Of a DNA stretch of 64,000 nt, positions 25,701 through 36,985 are shown piece after piece (the first letter of the stretch is position 1; each line of letters opens with the position of its first letter). The position numbers were made by a program, and so were the translations under genes. The notes below the pieces were generated by a model. The model searched no databases and had not been told where the DNA came from. It saw only the letters and a list, made by a program, of their open reading frames with translations. The DNA lies in assembly GCA_036877525.1 (NCBI GenBank), contig JAZGTH010000065.1, positions 6,545,001 to 6,609,000 of the forward strand, given 5' to 3'. This DNA is from Chromobotia macracanthus. Its lineage: Eukaryota > Chordata > Actinopteri > Cypriniformes > Botiidae.

Positions 25701-28700
25701 ATGATGGTTACCCAGATGATAAGATATAAAATGAGAGGAGAAATAAATATTTTAGGCAAACAACTAATACTGTAAGGAACTGTAACAGATATAATCTTTA
25801 AGTATTTATAAATCCTATAAAGGTTTTAATTTAATTTAGTCAACACGGCAAATAAACATAGGCCCCTAAAATTCTCTAGATTGTTCTATTTGGCTTTCAT
25901 CATAGGGTGTAAAGTGTGTTTTTTGGACAAAAGTTTTTAAATAAGCTAAATAGCCATACACTGGTAAAGAACAAAGTTATGGCTATGAGCACTGATTGTA
26001 ATATAGTTTGCCTTGATTATGGTGATCCTAATGTCTATTTAAATCTAATGTTATATTAAAGAAACGTTTTCTGCTAGTTTAAGTATTTAGATGGCAGTGA
26101 CATTAGATTGGATCTCTAAGAAACATGTCAGACCTCTTCTATCTATCCTGTATGACACCAAGCATCATTTACACACCTATAGAAAAATATTCCCCATCTT
26201 TAAAGGGCCCAGCGTTTACAGCACTTCCCACTGTTCTGATGTTCTGATAGCATCAAAGCTGGCACAGAAAACCAGCGTTATTCCTCCTCTATTACTCCAA
26301 TCTTTCCCATCTTTCATAAAGTCTGTGGAGGACAGCAACACAACACTCTTCATCTGTCTTTGGATGCTTTCAGATTCAGAATATCACAACTGTGGATCAT
26401 TTAGAGACTTTTTGAGGATGTTACCTCAGAAGGTTGGCATGAAACTTTCAGTTTACGAACAGGAACTTTATTACTTCAGCTGGTGTGGGACAACAAGGTG
26501 TGACACAAAAAGTTTTTGTGTCACACCTTGTCAAACCTGTTGCACACAGCCATTGCCCTTTCCTGTACATCAAGGTCTCGACATTGTGATCACTAAAGAA
26601 ATGGCGCCCTCTAGAGCTGCAGTATAATTATAGATATTCGGTGCCTGATCAGATGCCTGCAGACAACATTTGGTGGAAAGCACATCGTCCAATACAAGTA
26701 ACTGCCCTTTCCTAACAACCAAAATCTTTATAAGCAAATGTATGTTGCTATTACTACAAAACATGGCGATATTAAATCTACGGAGATGAACAAGACGCTT
26801 GTGTAATGTACACAGCAGGGGGCGCCAATGTACCACAAATAAATCCGGCACTTTATTCCACATACACCGACAATGTAAACTCGCTCTTATTATTTTACGT
26901 TCCAGCTTTGCTTGAATTAGTCCCACTGGAATTTAATGTCCAGCAACATTGAACTTTATAATGCGAATATCTTTTCGAGATATTGTTGTCACTTCACTTA
27001 GAAATTAGTACTCATAATGTGGTGCAGTACGAGCCATCTAGCTTTTTGTTATTTGCTCTGATCATTATTTTGAAGTTTGTGGGCTATTGAGATTTCACAT
27101 CAGATGCAAACGTGATTTGGATTAACATCTACTGGTTGATCTGAAGACAAATTATGTGATTTACACACACGGTTAATCATAGATGCAATTGTGCATCAGC
27201 TTAAAAGAAACACAAAATAAACCAGAAAAATTAGTTTCAGTGCGCATGCTTGTGTGTATAATTTATATGGTAGCATTAACATTAAGGTAATGGTGAAAGT
27301 ATATAGGGAAGCAATGTTTTATTTTTTGTTGATGTTATTTTGGTGAGTGCTTGGATGAAACACTTGAGACACATGCATCAGCCGAACAACAGGGCCTATC
27401 TGCATCTACACACAAATTAGAGGCAAGTCTGTTTATGCAAATAAATTGAGTGCAACATTCCAAACAGGTGAAGGTGAGATTTATTGAACCTGAAACTTTG
27501 TCCATCTTTTTTCTTACAAAGAACACAAAAATTCTAGCATAAAAAGTCACATATATTTCTATATAATAATGGAAAGTCTCAGGTTATGCAACAGTTAAGT
27601 GAAAGGCCGAAATGTGAAGCAAAAAACATGAATTTATCAACTTATTAATTTATAGTGTAATTTCATGAACAAACTGTAACTACTAACACCAGTTAGACCA
27701 TATTAAATATGTGTAGAGAGTGTAGAGGTTAAGACTTCAACAGTTTAACTGAACAGTAGAACAGCTCTACAGCAGAAAGCAGACACAGCCTGTTAAACTA
27801 GTTCAAGGCAATAAGCACTTATGGATGAAAAGCAAAGAAAAAACCATCAGCTGACAGAAAACGTTAATTGTGGTTGCTCAAACTGAGGCCTTCTGGTCCT
27901 GTGAGGAATGAATAAACTGTTCTCAGGGAAAAAATAATTCTTAAGTTGGAATGAAGTTTCACCCTGTTTTTGTCTACAATGTACTGCACGGAGGGTAACG
28001 GCACCAACTAAAAGCACACAACACCTGGATGTGTCACATGTGACCTACTCTTGTAGACTAGTAGCTTTGGTGGCCGTTCGCCTGATGATTGGTTATGTAT
28101 TGGAATGTTTGGGTTACATATTTCAGATGTTCAGCTGAGGGGCTCAGAGATCACTTGTTGTCCAGTCGGAGAAGCTGCTCCTTACCATTGACTGTGAGAG
28201 ATTTGAGCTGACCATCTTCTTCTACCTCCACTCTTTCTTGACCATTCTCTACAATGCTGAAATAACACGATTCACAATAATCACAGTCAATTTCTGTACT
28301 GTCAGATAACACCTATCACCTTATTTCCATAAAAAGCTTTCTGAGTAGTCAAACCTTAGTCAAATAAGCCACCAACGTATAATCAATTTGTATAGATATT
28401 TAATGGAAAAAATTTTATGCAAATCTCTTATTGCTTACACCTGTTTAAAGTGATGAATCACTATTTAACTATTCAACAAACTAGAAGCTGTTACAGAGTG
28501 CTCCTTGGTACCGTTTTGTGGTAATCCTCCGTCCATTGACAAATTTGGTGGATGTGGATACGGAGCGGAAGTTTCCCATTCCTCCTCCACCCCCAAATGA
28601 AGATGAGGAGAAGGAGGTGAATCCACCCCCACCAATTGAGCCAAATGGGGTGAAACCTGCAGAGATGAAGCATACACAGATTCTCAAATATATTAATGTA

Positions 28701-31700
28701 TGAAAATTTAACAATAACAAAAATACTACAAACAGTAGGTACAAACAAAACCAGTAGGTAAAAAAAACAGTAGGTACCAGTGTCAAAACCAGGAAAGGCA
28801 GGACCAAATGGTGAGAACCCGGAAAAGAATGAACCTGCCGTCCTGCTCCTGCCCACACCCCTGGGTCGCCCACCAAAGAAATCTTCAAAGGGGTCATCCG
28901 CTAAATCCAAAGAAAAAAATCATTTCCTGATGTGTGTAGAATGCAGAATTTCTTTGGCAATGGAAAGGTCATTAGTCAAGAGCAAGGAAACTGTGCTTTA
29001 AGTCATTACCTTGAAAGCAGAATTTCCTTGCCCTTTTGATACAGAAACACTGTAACTTCAAGAACTTATCACCCTTATTATTGTGACATCACAGCCACAA
29101 GCATTTTGTTTGTTACGTACTGTATGTATATGTGGAACATTGATACATTAACAAAATCACCTCAGGAATATGTAGCAGCTTTCAAATAAGCAAGTCATTT
29201 AGCAGATGTTTGTCTTTAAAGTGACTTCACCACATTTATTACAGAGACAATCCTCAGGAGCAACCTGGGAATAAGTGCGTTGCTCAAGGACACACCGGTG
29301 ACAGATCATAAATCACTTATTGAGGAGACCAAACCTACAATCTTTCAGTTACCAGCTTTGATCTTTAACCACTCTGCTATATCACCCTCTCAAACTCTAC
29401 ATTATTGGTTTTTATTTAAACCTTTCTGTTTAAAGAATACTAGGTGGGTGGGAGTTATATAGGTCTATTTTTATTAATCCTCAAAATGTTAGGACCACTG
29501 TTTTAAGAGTTATATCTGCTCAAACGCCTGAATCAATGTTACTCCATTTTCAGGCACTCAGCACTTAAACTTTTTCCATCCCCCTGGAGCAGTTTGATTT
29601 AGCAGTCCAAACCATGTCTTCCACCTTCTCACACACACAAACACACATACTGTTATTCTAACCCACCCCCAACCCTGTCATGGCTACATAAACACAAGTA
29701 AACATCATTGACCTTTTGTCATCAAGGAAAGTGTTTCAGAAAGATTCACAGTGTATAACTGCATCCTTTCAACTCGCATAGAAACTATTCTAAGCACTCT
29801 GACATTTTGCAAACAGACATGCACATACATGTTGCATCCGTTTTTAAATACATAGACATTCTCTCTTTCTCGCCCCCTAGAGATATTAGCCTCCCTTTCA
29901 CTTGTGCCTCTTTTATTCAGAAGCTATTTCTGAAAACATTCCTGGTGGATGATGCATGGTCTCCTTTCAACACACTTGCTGTTCCAAATGCCCAATCCAT
30001 ATTTAGAGTGCCTGTATGTTCTACACACATGGCGCTCTACCATTTGTTCCCAGCAGTTAGGGCCAGTGGGCACAGGGTGGCACATGTACATGTTCAGTGT
30101 ACATACCTAACAGTATTTGTCATGACCTAATGAAAACAGCTTTATGGGTACAGTGATACTATGCCAGCATTCTTGCTTTTAAGGACTAGAAATGTGATAA
30201 ATCTTATTTCCAAACAGATAGATTTAGTCTTAGCTTCAGGATATCATTTCCATTCATGGAACATTGCAAGCAAATTTTATACGAAAATGTCAAGAATTTT
30301 ACAAAAGCACAAGTTCCAATCTGATTGACTGGTTTCTATGCAACATCAGGGTGTCAGTGTGCCAGAACCATCGCAAAGGCTGTGCTAGTGTGCGACCGCA
30401 CATGGCCTTGCACCTCCACAGGGCCTGACCTGCCTCATTTAAAAATCAAATTTTTTGCCACCTCTGAAGTGGGTCCATAAATATTACCTATGATGAAGTA
30501 AATAGGCTAGAACTTTGTGCGTAATTAGAGAGTTGCATTTATCTGTCAAATATAAAAAGTGATAAAAAGTCTTTTCAGTAACAGGAGAAAAGATTGTTTC
30601 TATAATACACACCAACATTAGGAACACATTTTGCGTGAACAGTATAGTTATAGAGATATAAAAAACTAATTAGCTAATGAACCCAGGCTACAATAGTCTC
30701 ATGCAAAACCTAATTACCTAATTATATTTCTGCTTATTTCTGCTGCTTTGACACAGACTTGATAAGAAATTAAATGACCTTCTTTTTCTCTCTTTGGGAA
30801 TTTTGTTCTTATTTTTAACATTCAGCTAATAAACCTGTTTTCACCAGGAACACTTTACAGAAATTACACAGGTTAAACAGCCTTACATTTAAACACTGAA
30901 AGTTTAATACACCATGCATGCAATGTACACCTTTCTCTTTATTAAATCAATAATAAATTATATATACACATACCAAAGAAATCTGCAAATGGATCTCGGC
31001 CTCCAAAGAATTCCCTAAATACATCTTCTGGATTACGGAATGTGAATCCACCCATGAAATCCTCGTCATAATGGCCTCCTTTCCAAACAAAAGGAATAAT
31101 TAGAAGAGAAACTTATTTTTAAAAAAATAAGTAACAGTAGAAAAATCCAACATAACTTAAAAAAACACGTACCCCTATTAGACAGGCCTTCTTTTCCATA
31201 CCTATCATACTGTATGCGTTTGTTTTCTGTATAAAAGAGAATAAGAGTGTGGCTTCTTAGATTCACATGAGAAAAACATGCACAGATTAATATCATTTAC
31301 ATTAATTACACACTCCTCCACCACACCTTTACCTATTCTGTGTGAAATGTAACTCATCAAGTTTCACAAACAGTTAAACTAAACTATGTTGGTCTTTATC
31401 AGCCCTTATAATTTCTTTGTCTAAAAATGTGTGTGGCACACTTTGTGTGAAACTTGAAACAAAGGCAAAGCTGATCAATAGACATTAGTTCAGTTTTATA
31501 GTAACAAATGTGATAAACAAGCTGTTCAGTCACATGGAAAACTTTCACTAGGAGCTCAATACAGCTTACAGAGATCTCCCTTCCTTTAGCACTATCTCAA
31601 TCAAACACACATGGACCAGCTAATCAAAGTCATGAATTGCAGGTTGGCTAACAATTACAGGTCAAATAAAGCAGGGCTGGAACTACACTCACAGGAAAGA

Positions 31701-33812
31701 TATCCAGGAGCAGGTTTGAATACTCCTGCAACAAAATGTTTATATTCGAAGTTACACAGCCTAGAGTTAAAATGTACACACAAAACGCATAATTACACTG
31801 GGAAAACAACATCAGAGTCAGTGGAAAGCGAGGTAATATCACAGCACTACCAAATGTTACTATAACTATGGCTCACAACATGGTAACTACAGGCAATGAT
31901 CCATGACTGGCATGACGATATAAAGAAACACACATAAATAAACACACTCTGACACACTCATATGTGGACCACAAAATGCTGTTCTCCTTAGAATGTACTT
32001 GTTATGTCTTGACTCTTTACTTTTCTATAAATAACATGCAGCCATACATGGATATACTCACAAAAACACACAAAACACAACCTTTTGCCTTAGTAAGATT
32101 AGTCTCACTGTTTCCATGTTAGGTACACAGTTTTCATTTAATTACTTTGTAAAACCCCTTTATTTGTAATTATACTTATTGTGTGCTAAAACATTATGAT
32201 GCTTTAGGTACAGATGTAAGATAAAGTAGGCATCTTGAAAGCATCTGCATTTATCTAGGAGATATACAAGCCAAAACCAAAGCAGACGGGGACATGCAAT
32301 TGAACTCATAGTAGGACTAAGGCAGCAGGCCACTTCTGAACCGTTTATAAATGTTGGCTTGGAGAGTATCGATCCAGACCATAAGAGCGTCACTCTGGTT
32401 TCACTCAAAATTCCTTCCTATTCTTAACTGTGTGTACGTGTCATATTTAAACATATTCACTTTCAAATTTAAGCCTTTTTGCTGCTTAAATTCAACTAAT
32501 TTAAATATTAGACTATCAGAGCTCATTCCCGGATTACACAAAGTTTAAAGGCTGTTTTCACCTGCATAGACTGGATGTCATACTGGCATCCATTCGACAA
32601 CAATTTGATAATATAGAAAGTCAGCTTAAGATAATCACAAAGTTATTAAAATGGCCAAACAGAAATGAACAGTGCCTCATATCTAAAGAAGTAATACAGT
32701 GTAAACAGCTAATACCATCTGACAGGACTTCATATGCTTCTGAGATCTCTTTAAACATCTTCTCTGCCTCTTCTTTGTTGCCAGGATTTTTGTCTGGATG
32801 CCATTTTAATGCTTGTTTTCTGTACCTGCAAAAAGCACACACATATCATTATTAAGATATGATTTTAATATATACAGTGTCGTGATGATGCAGTGGTCAT
32901 GCTTCATTTTGTATGAAGCAATGTCTTCATAATGTTTGTTATGGGTTTTAACCTCAATGAAATTCATAATCACAATTAATAACTTTATAATAGTTAAAGA
33001 CTTTGGGAAGCACATATTTTAATAGTAAAACACAGAGGTGACCTCTTTTATGAGGCTAACACATCACTACATTCCAAAGTCATACACCTCTTAACAAATG
33101 CTTACAATACAGGTCAAGCCACACAATACGACTTCAGCAGGTGTGACAGCAGGTCAGCATCTCTGCACACTAGGCCTGAATCAGCACTACAGACCCAGCA
33201 GCACACAGCAGGCTCAATGGACAAAACCAAACACTCCATACACAAGGGGATTTGCCCTTTACACATCTTTTAATAGAGTTCACCCTCCATAGCTATGTGC
33301 TTTAGAATTTCCACTCATAACCATCAGCGAATTCAATGACCTTCAGAATCAGGATACAATAGAAGTTTGCTTACCTGAACAACAAAAAAGGACTAAACAA
33401 AGCTGCTTTCCAGAAAGGGAGCGGATGAATAAGGCATGGAGCTTAAGTATACAATGCGTTTAAACGCAACAAAATGATGCATTTTCCCTGCTTATCTATA
33501 TACACACAAAAAACAGCTCTCCATATTAAATCACATAGGGAGACATAAAATAGGGGAATTTGAATATCACAAGAGAGATAAAATGGAAAGCACGCATTAA
33601 TAAAGAAAGATCCAGCTGCAAAGAGCAGAGGTCTCAAGTGACCAGTATAAACTAACCCCTGTGTTGCAATATCACTCTTATCATTACCGCATGAACCACA
33701 TTCAGTGTGTAAAAATAGATGCCCATGACAGAACACGGGGTACTTACGCTTTCTTTATGTCGTCAGGGGATGCATTTCTCGGCACACCCAGAATCTGGTA
33801 ATAATCCTCCAT
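22081..33812 (-). CDS. dnajb6: DnaJ homolog subfamily B member 6, long isoform, 307 aa
   Basis: Class B J-protein that stimulates Hsp70 ATPase and suppresses aggregation of client proteins. Coding exons: 33748-33812, 32716-32825, 31173-31226, 30974-31078, 28778-28900, 28512-28656, 28186-28256, 22647-22796, 22081-22181; phases all join. The J domain (about residues 1-69) starts [20 protein letters not shown] and has HPD at 31-33. A G/F-rich region follows, with [20 protein letters not shown] and DPFEDFFGG, then the S/T-rich block [14 protein letters not shown] and the [17 protein letters not shown] core. The start codon is in a strong context (GCACCATGG). The two last exons are specific to the long form and are described separately. 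DNAJB2 is the closest alternative, but the short-form tail [10 protein letters not shown] and the synteny identify DNAJB6. Human isoform a has 326 residues. Confidence 0.95.
25060..25300. promoter_or_regulatory. Candidate conserved enhancer block
   Basis: Dense in homeodomain/POU-like words (TAATCATTCATTCATATTGCAT, written here only as overlapping TAATCATT and ATTCATATTGCAT; also ATTATGATTAGTCATG and GTGTAATTAAAGG) with balanced composition inside AT-rich intron. Inferred from texture only. Confidence 0.2.
26493..26531. repeat. Perfect 39-bp palindrome made of T-box half-sites
   Basis: The left arm ACAAGGTGTGACACAAAAA (26493-26511), one spacer base, and an exactly complementary right arm (26513-26531). 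Each arm contains the T-box core AGGTGTGA, in facing orientation. There is no mismatch over 19 bp. Confidence 0.9.
26603..26617 (-). promoter_or_regulatory. CTCF-like motif, minus orientation
   Basis: The minus strand reads GCTCTAGAGGGCGCC, a close fit to the CTCF core. It diverges from the site at 26812. Confidence 0.4.
26812..26826 (+). promoter_or_regulatory. CTCF-like motif, plus orientation
   Basis: ACAGCAGGGGGCGCC is nearly the textbook CTCF core (CCAGCAGGGGGCGC). About 200 bp from an oppositely oriented partner at 26603. Confidence 0.5.
27480..27485 (-). terminator. dnajb6: Polyadenylation signal for the DNAJB6 short form
   Basis: AATAAA on the minus strand, about 670 nt after the short-form stop. 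Another AATAAA lies near 27318. Confidence 0.55.
28151..33812 (-). CDS. dnajb6: DNAJB6 short isoform, 235 aa
   Basis: Shares the first six coding exons with the long form. It then reads through the donor at 28185 and ends [15 protein letters not shown] (TGA at 28151-28153). This reproduces the human short isoform b tail. In mammals the short form is cytosolic and the long form nuclear; the same is inferred here, because the short form lacks the basic tail. A minus-strand AATAAA at 27480-27485 would give a 3' UTR of about 670 nt. Confidence 0.95.
29188..29392 (-). mobile_element. tRNA-derived SINE
   Basis: Read on the minus strand it has an A-box-like TAGCAGAGTGGTTAA, a B-box-like GGTTTGGTCTCC about 35 bp further on, the fish-SINE body GTCCTTGAGCAACGCACTTA, and a tail containing CATCTGCTAAATGACTTG. 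The box order and tail are those of tRNA-type teleost SINEs. It is an old copy, judging by the decayed B box. Confidence 0.7.
29869..29883 (-). promoter_or_regulatory. CTCF-like motif
   Basis: The minus strand reads TCTCTAGGGGGCGAG, in a DNAJB6 intron. Motif evidence only. Confidence 0.3.
31227..33747 (-). other. DNAJB6 introns between the J-domain exons
   Basis: Introns 31227-32715 and 32826-33747. AT-rich, with no recognised element and no supported exon; the frames at 31611-31865 and 33443-33736 have no family resemblance. Confidence 0.75.
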
Positions 33813-33870
33813 GGTGCAGAACTTCGGTTTTCACTCCAGGGGTGAGGACGAAGGCTACCAACAAGTGGCC
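33813..33870 (-). other. dnajb6: DNAJB6 5' UTR segment in the first coding exon
   Basis: The acceptor CTCTTTCCAG ends at 33871. The 58 nt up to the ATG have no upstream ATG and lead into a strong CACCATGG context. Confidence 0.8.
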
Positions 33871-36800
33871 CTGGAAAGAGAGTAGCACAAACTAAAAGAT
33901 AGATCTGGGGGGGGGTCACTGATAGATGGTGTATTTTGTTGTCTCTGTGGGAGGGTTGTCACTGTTAGGGACAACCTCAAAACACCAACATGTCATTTTA
34001 GGTTCTATTTCTTCTTACACATACAAGTGCTATGTATAATACACAAGAACCATTCTTTCCATTTTATAAGCTATTTTTAATTTTTCCTCATCATGTCCGA
34101 TCTAAACTGCTTATTGTAAAGAATAACTATTTAACTGCATACAAACAAACAGAGGCCAAATGAGGAGTGGCAGTAGCTGTCCAGCTGGGGCTCATCTGTG
34201 TGTGTTATTTATATCTGCAGTGTCCTTCAGGACAGGCTCAGAGGTGATCATGGCACAACACATCAGATCATGGTTATTCTTCTGCACTGTCCAAGTAAAA
34301 CACCACTTCATTTAATTTATATGTACACTAAATCACCCAGTTTTTTTCTGCGATCACTTATACTTCACAGTTTTTAATATTTCAGTTTTTAAACCCTTTT
34401 AACTAAACAATGGCTGATAAAATCTTAGTTAGACAGCAGCCTGGACATGTATGAGAATGTATGAGAAGAAACACACTTCTTTTCACTCATCACTTGCAGG
34501 TGTACGCAAAGGTGCTTGACAGATCTTAAGCACCCTGACAATTATGCCAAGGTTACAGAGTTTATAAATGCCTATTGCCTGCCTATTTGATTATTCAAAT
34601 TTTCAGATCTAATCTGCAGTCTTTATGCATATTTTCAGTGTTAATTTTTGGTGAAACTCATCTTTACAGAATGGATTTAAACATGGTAAAATGTGTTATA
34701 TGGAGCTGATAGTACAACCAACAAATTACTATAGTAATGAAAAACTAAGGGATATATTTAAATATGGTGGAGTACTTTTTAATAAACACAAATACGTCTC
34801 CAGTGGTGTCTGAAAGCCAAAGAGCAAAATACGTAATAAAGGAACACACAAGGGTGAGTGATATATAGAACATTGTGAATCCCCAAAAGTTCAGCTGAAA
34901 TCAATAGGCTTCTGTGTGCACCGATTCCATGTGGGCCTATTAATAACTCATAATCTTAATACTTTCTTAATACTTGTAATAGACACCCATACACTATTCC
35001 TCACACACTTCTGAATCATTAAGCAGGATCATAACCACACCTGCCTGACACAGTCCCCATTCCTGACTCATGTCCTGTCAATCTTTTCCACCTTTCTGAA
35101 TCATCTTGGAAATACACTTTTATGCAAACTTCTCTCTTCTGCCTCCAGTCTCTTTAACATTCTTTTCCTACTCAGGTCATGAAACCGCCGTTAGGGCAAG
35201 CACACACGTGTGAACAGATGTGAGATGGCAGCTGAATTCTCTGGCGCTCACTTGCTGGCTTCTCACAGTGGCAGTTAGCACAGATCAGATCATTTAAACG
35301 CAAACCTAGACCCAATCTGACTATAGTTTATCAAGTGTATGTTAATAGGAACTATGGTTTAATGGTTTAAAAGCCAAACAGAGGACAAACAAAGTTCTGC
35401 TTGTGCTAGACTGAATGGTTATGATCTTGCCAGCCATGCAAACTGATGATGATCACAGTACAGAAAGATAGTTTGGGGGACAACTTAATGAATGTGTTCT
35501 CATTTGATTGTGTTATTCTCTACATTGCTTAGCTGAATATGTTAGCTGATATCACCATCATAACCATTAGTAAATTCATCAATGTGGCAATCTCTTCAAC
35601 TTTTACACTTTTCTTTCTTAAATTCTCATCGAAAAAGAGACAGAGAAAGAGAGAAAGAGACAGAGAGAGAGTATGAACAGGCGTAGCTATTTCAATGTGA
35701 ACACCAGATGAGGCATCACTATCCAGGTCAGTGGAAAACATTGTTTGGCAAAGGCGACAGATTTGATCCACTTAAGTGCTTCTGCATTTATGGGCAACCG
35801 ATCTGAGATCACTCATTCAAGTTTCTGACTGTTACTATTGGAGAAACAAACAATTAAGCATTTTATTCCTTAAACAAACAAAAACCCTCATTGTGGTCAC
35901 AAAACAAAGACGCTTCCTTCTGTTAGTTGCCCGGCAACCGAAAAAAGCAGAGACAAGTAAACTAGTTTGTCCAGAAGACAAAAAACGATTAAGAAAACAA
36001 AAAGCCCTGACAGTATATACACTGTGAAAGCCCTGACAGTATAAACATTTATGCTGTGATCACATTGCACAATTTGATTGAAGAACATGTTTAAATCATG
36101 TTTAAATCAGCTTTTAAGTATTCTTACCCTGAGTTTAGGATTTATACGCTTTGATAAAGATCTTATAGTCAACATAAAAACAAAAAACATTCCTTTTCTT
36201 ACTAACGTCATAAATCCCTCTTTTCAGCAGCTACCCTTTAACCACCTTCATTCTGGTATGCAAAACTTTTTACCTACTTTGTGCATTAACAGACATGATC
36301 TGAGAAAAGTGTTAATAAGCCAATGAGAGAGCAAGATACAGGACATGGGAACATTCAGGGGAGAAGTCATGGATCTCCTGTCTCACATGTGATCTTAAGT
36401 TATTTTCTGTATCACTTCTCATGTGTTTGGTTGTAATTTGTAAACCAGACAGTCGTCTGCGTTTCTTCCTACTGAAAAGTTGTCCAATCCGTCATGTAAT
36501 GTGCACACACCAGCAACTACATGGTACACCAGACAGTTGTGAAGTGTGATAGGAACAGTGATCCCATGACTCTGAAAATCATGCAGTGTGAACCCAGCAT
36601 AAGGTAAAGTGTGTATTTTCTGTATTAGTAGCATCACCCCGACCTTTTGCTGGTAGACTGTAACTTCACAGGGATTGGAACAAACCCTTTATGTTTAATA
36701 AGCCATAGTAGTTATGCTGTAGTTAAAAATCCTGATAGTTTTTTCCAACATAAATGTATCTCACCCATTTAAAATGACGGTAGAGCAATCTTACTGCATA

Positions 36801-36985
36801 AAAACACAAATCCGTAAAGTATAGCGTTTTACTGGATTTGGATAAAAACGTATTATAAAAATAGATGTCTTATTAATACAACGTAATACACTGACATCAT
36901 TGTCCTTCACTCAATATATCACAACAATATCAAGCTTCATACCTTTAACACCAGAACAAAACGCATACAATAATAAAACGCTTAC
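33871..36985 (-). other. DNAJB6 first intron
   Basis: Lies between the first coding exon and the candidate non-coding first exons. No coding exon seen. It contains a GA-rich run at 35637-35670, a perfect RFX X-box at 35926-35938 and a 17-bp direct repeat (AAAGCCCTGACAGTATA) at 36000-36017 and 36026-36043. Confidence 0.7.
35926..35938. promoter_or_regulatory. Perfect RFX X-box
   Basis: GTTGCCCGGCAAC: two perfect inverted RFX half-sites (GTTGCC and GGCAAC) with a 1-bp spacer. In DNAJB6 intron 1. Confidence 0.45.

Larger units (their letters stand above)
22797..28150 (-). other. DNAJB6 isoform-specific intron and short-form 3' UTR
   Basis: It separates the shared exons from the long-form terminal exons. 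The right end (about 27480-28150) is 3' UTR for the short form. The rest is AT-rich, except for a compositional island at 26090-26930 with CTCF-like sites and a perfect palindrome, and a conserved-looking block at 25060-25300. Confidence 0.75.
28657..30973 (-). other. DNAJB6 introns flanking exon 28778-28900
   Basis: A 121-bp intron (28657-28777) and a 2073-bp intron (28901-30973). The short one carries three CAGTAGGTA copies (28733, 28752, 28768) running up to the donor. The long one contains a SINE (29188-29392) and a CTCF-like site (29869-29883). Reading frames that run from the exons into these introns are shadows. Confidence 0.8.

Noticed and set aside
28481..28910. Minus-strand frames of 138-139 codons at the DNAJB6 G/F exons
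   Set aside because: They run from one real exon through the 121-bp intron into another in a mixed frame; the splice sites and phase give the correct DNAJB6 reading instead.
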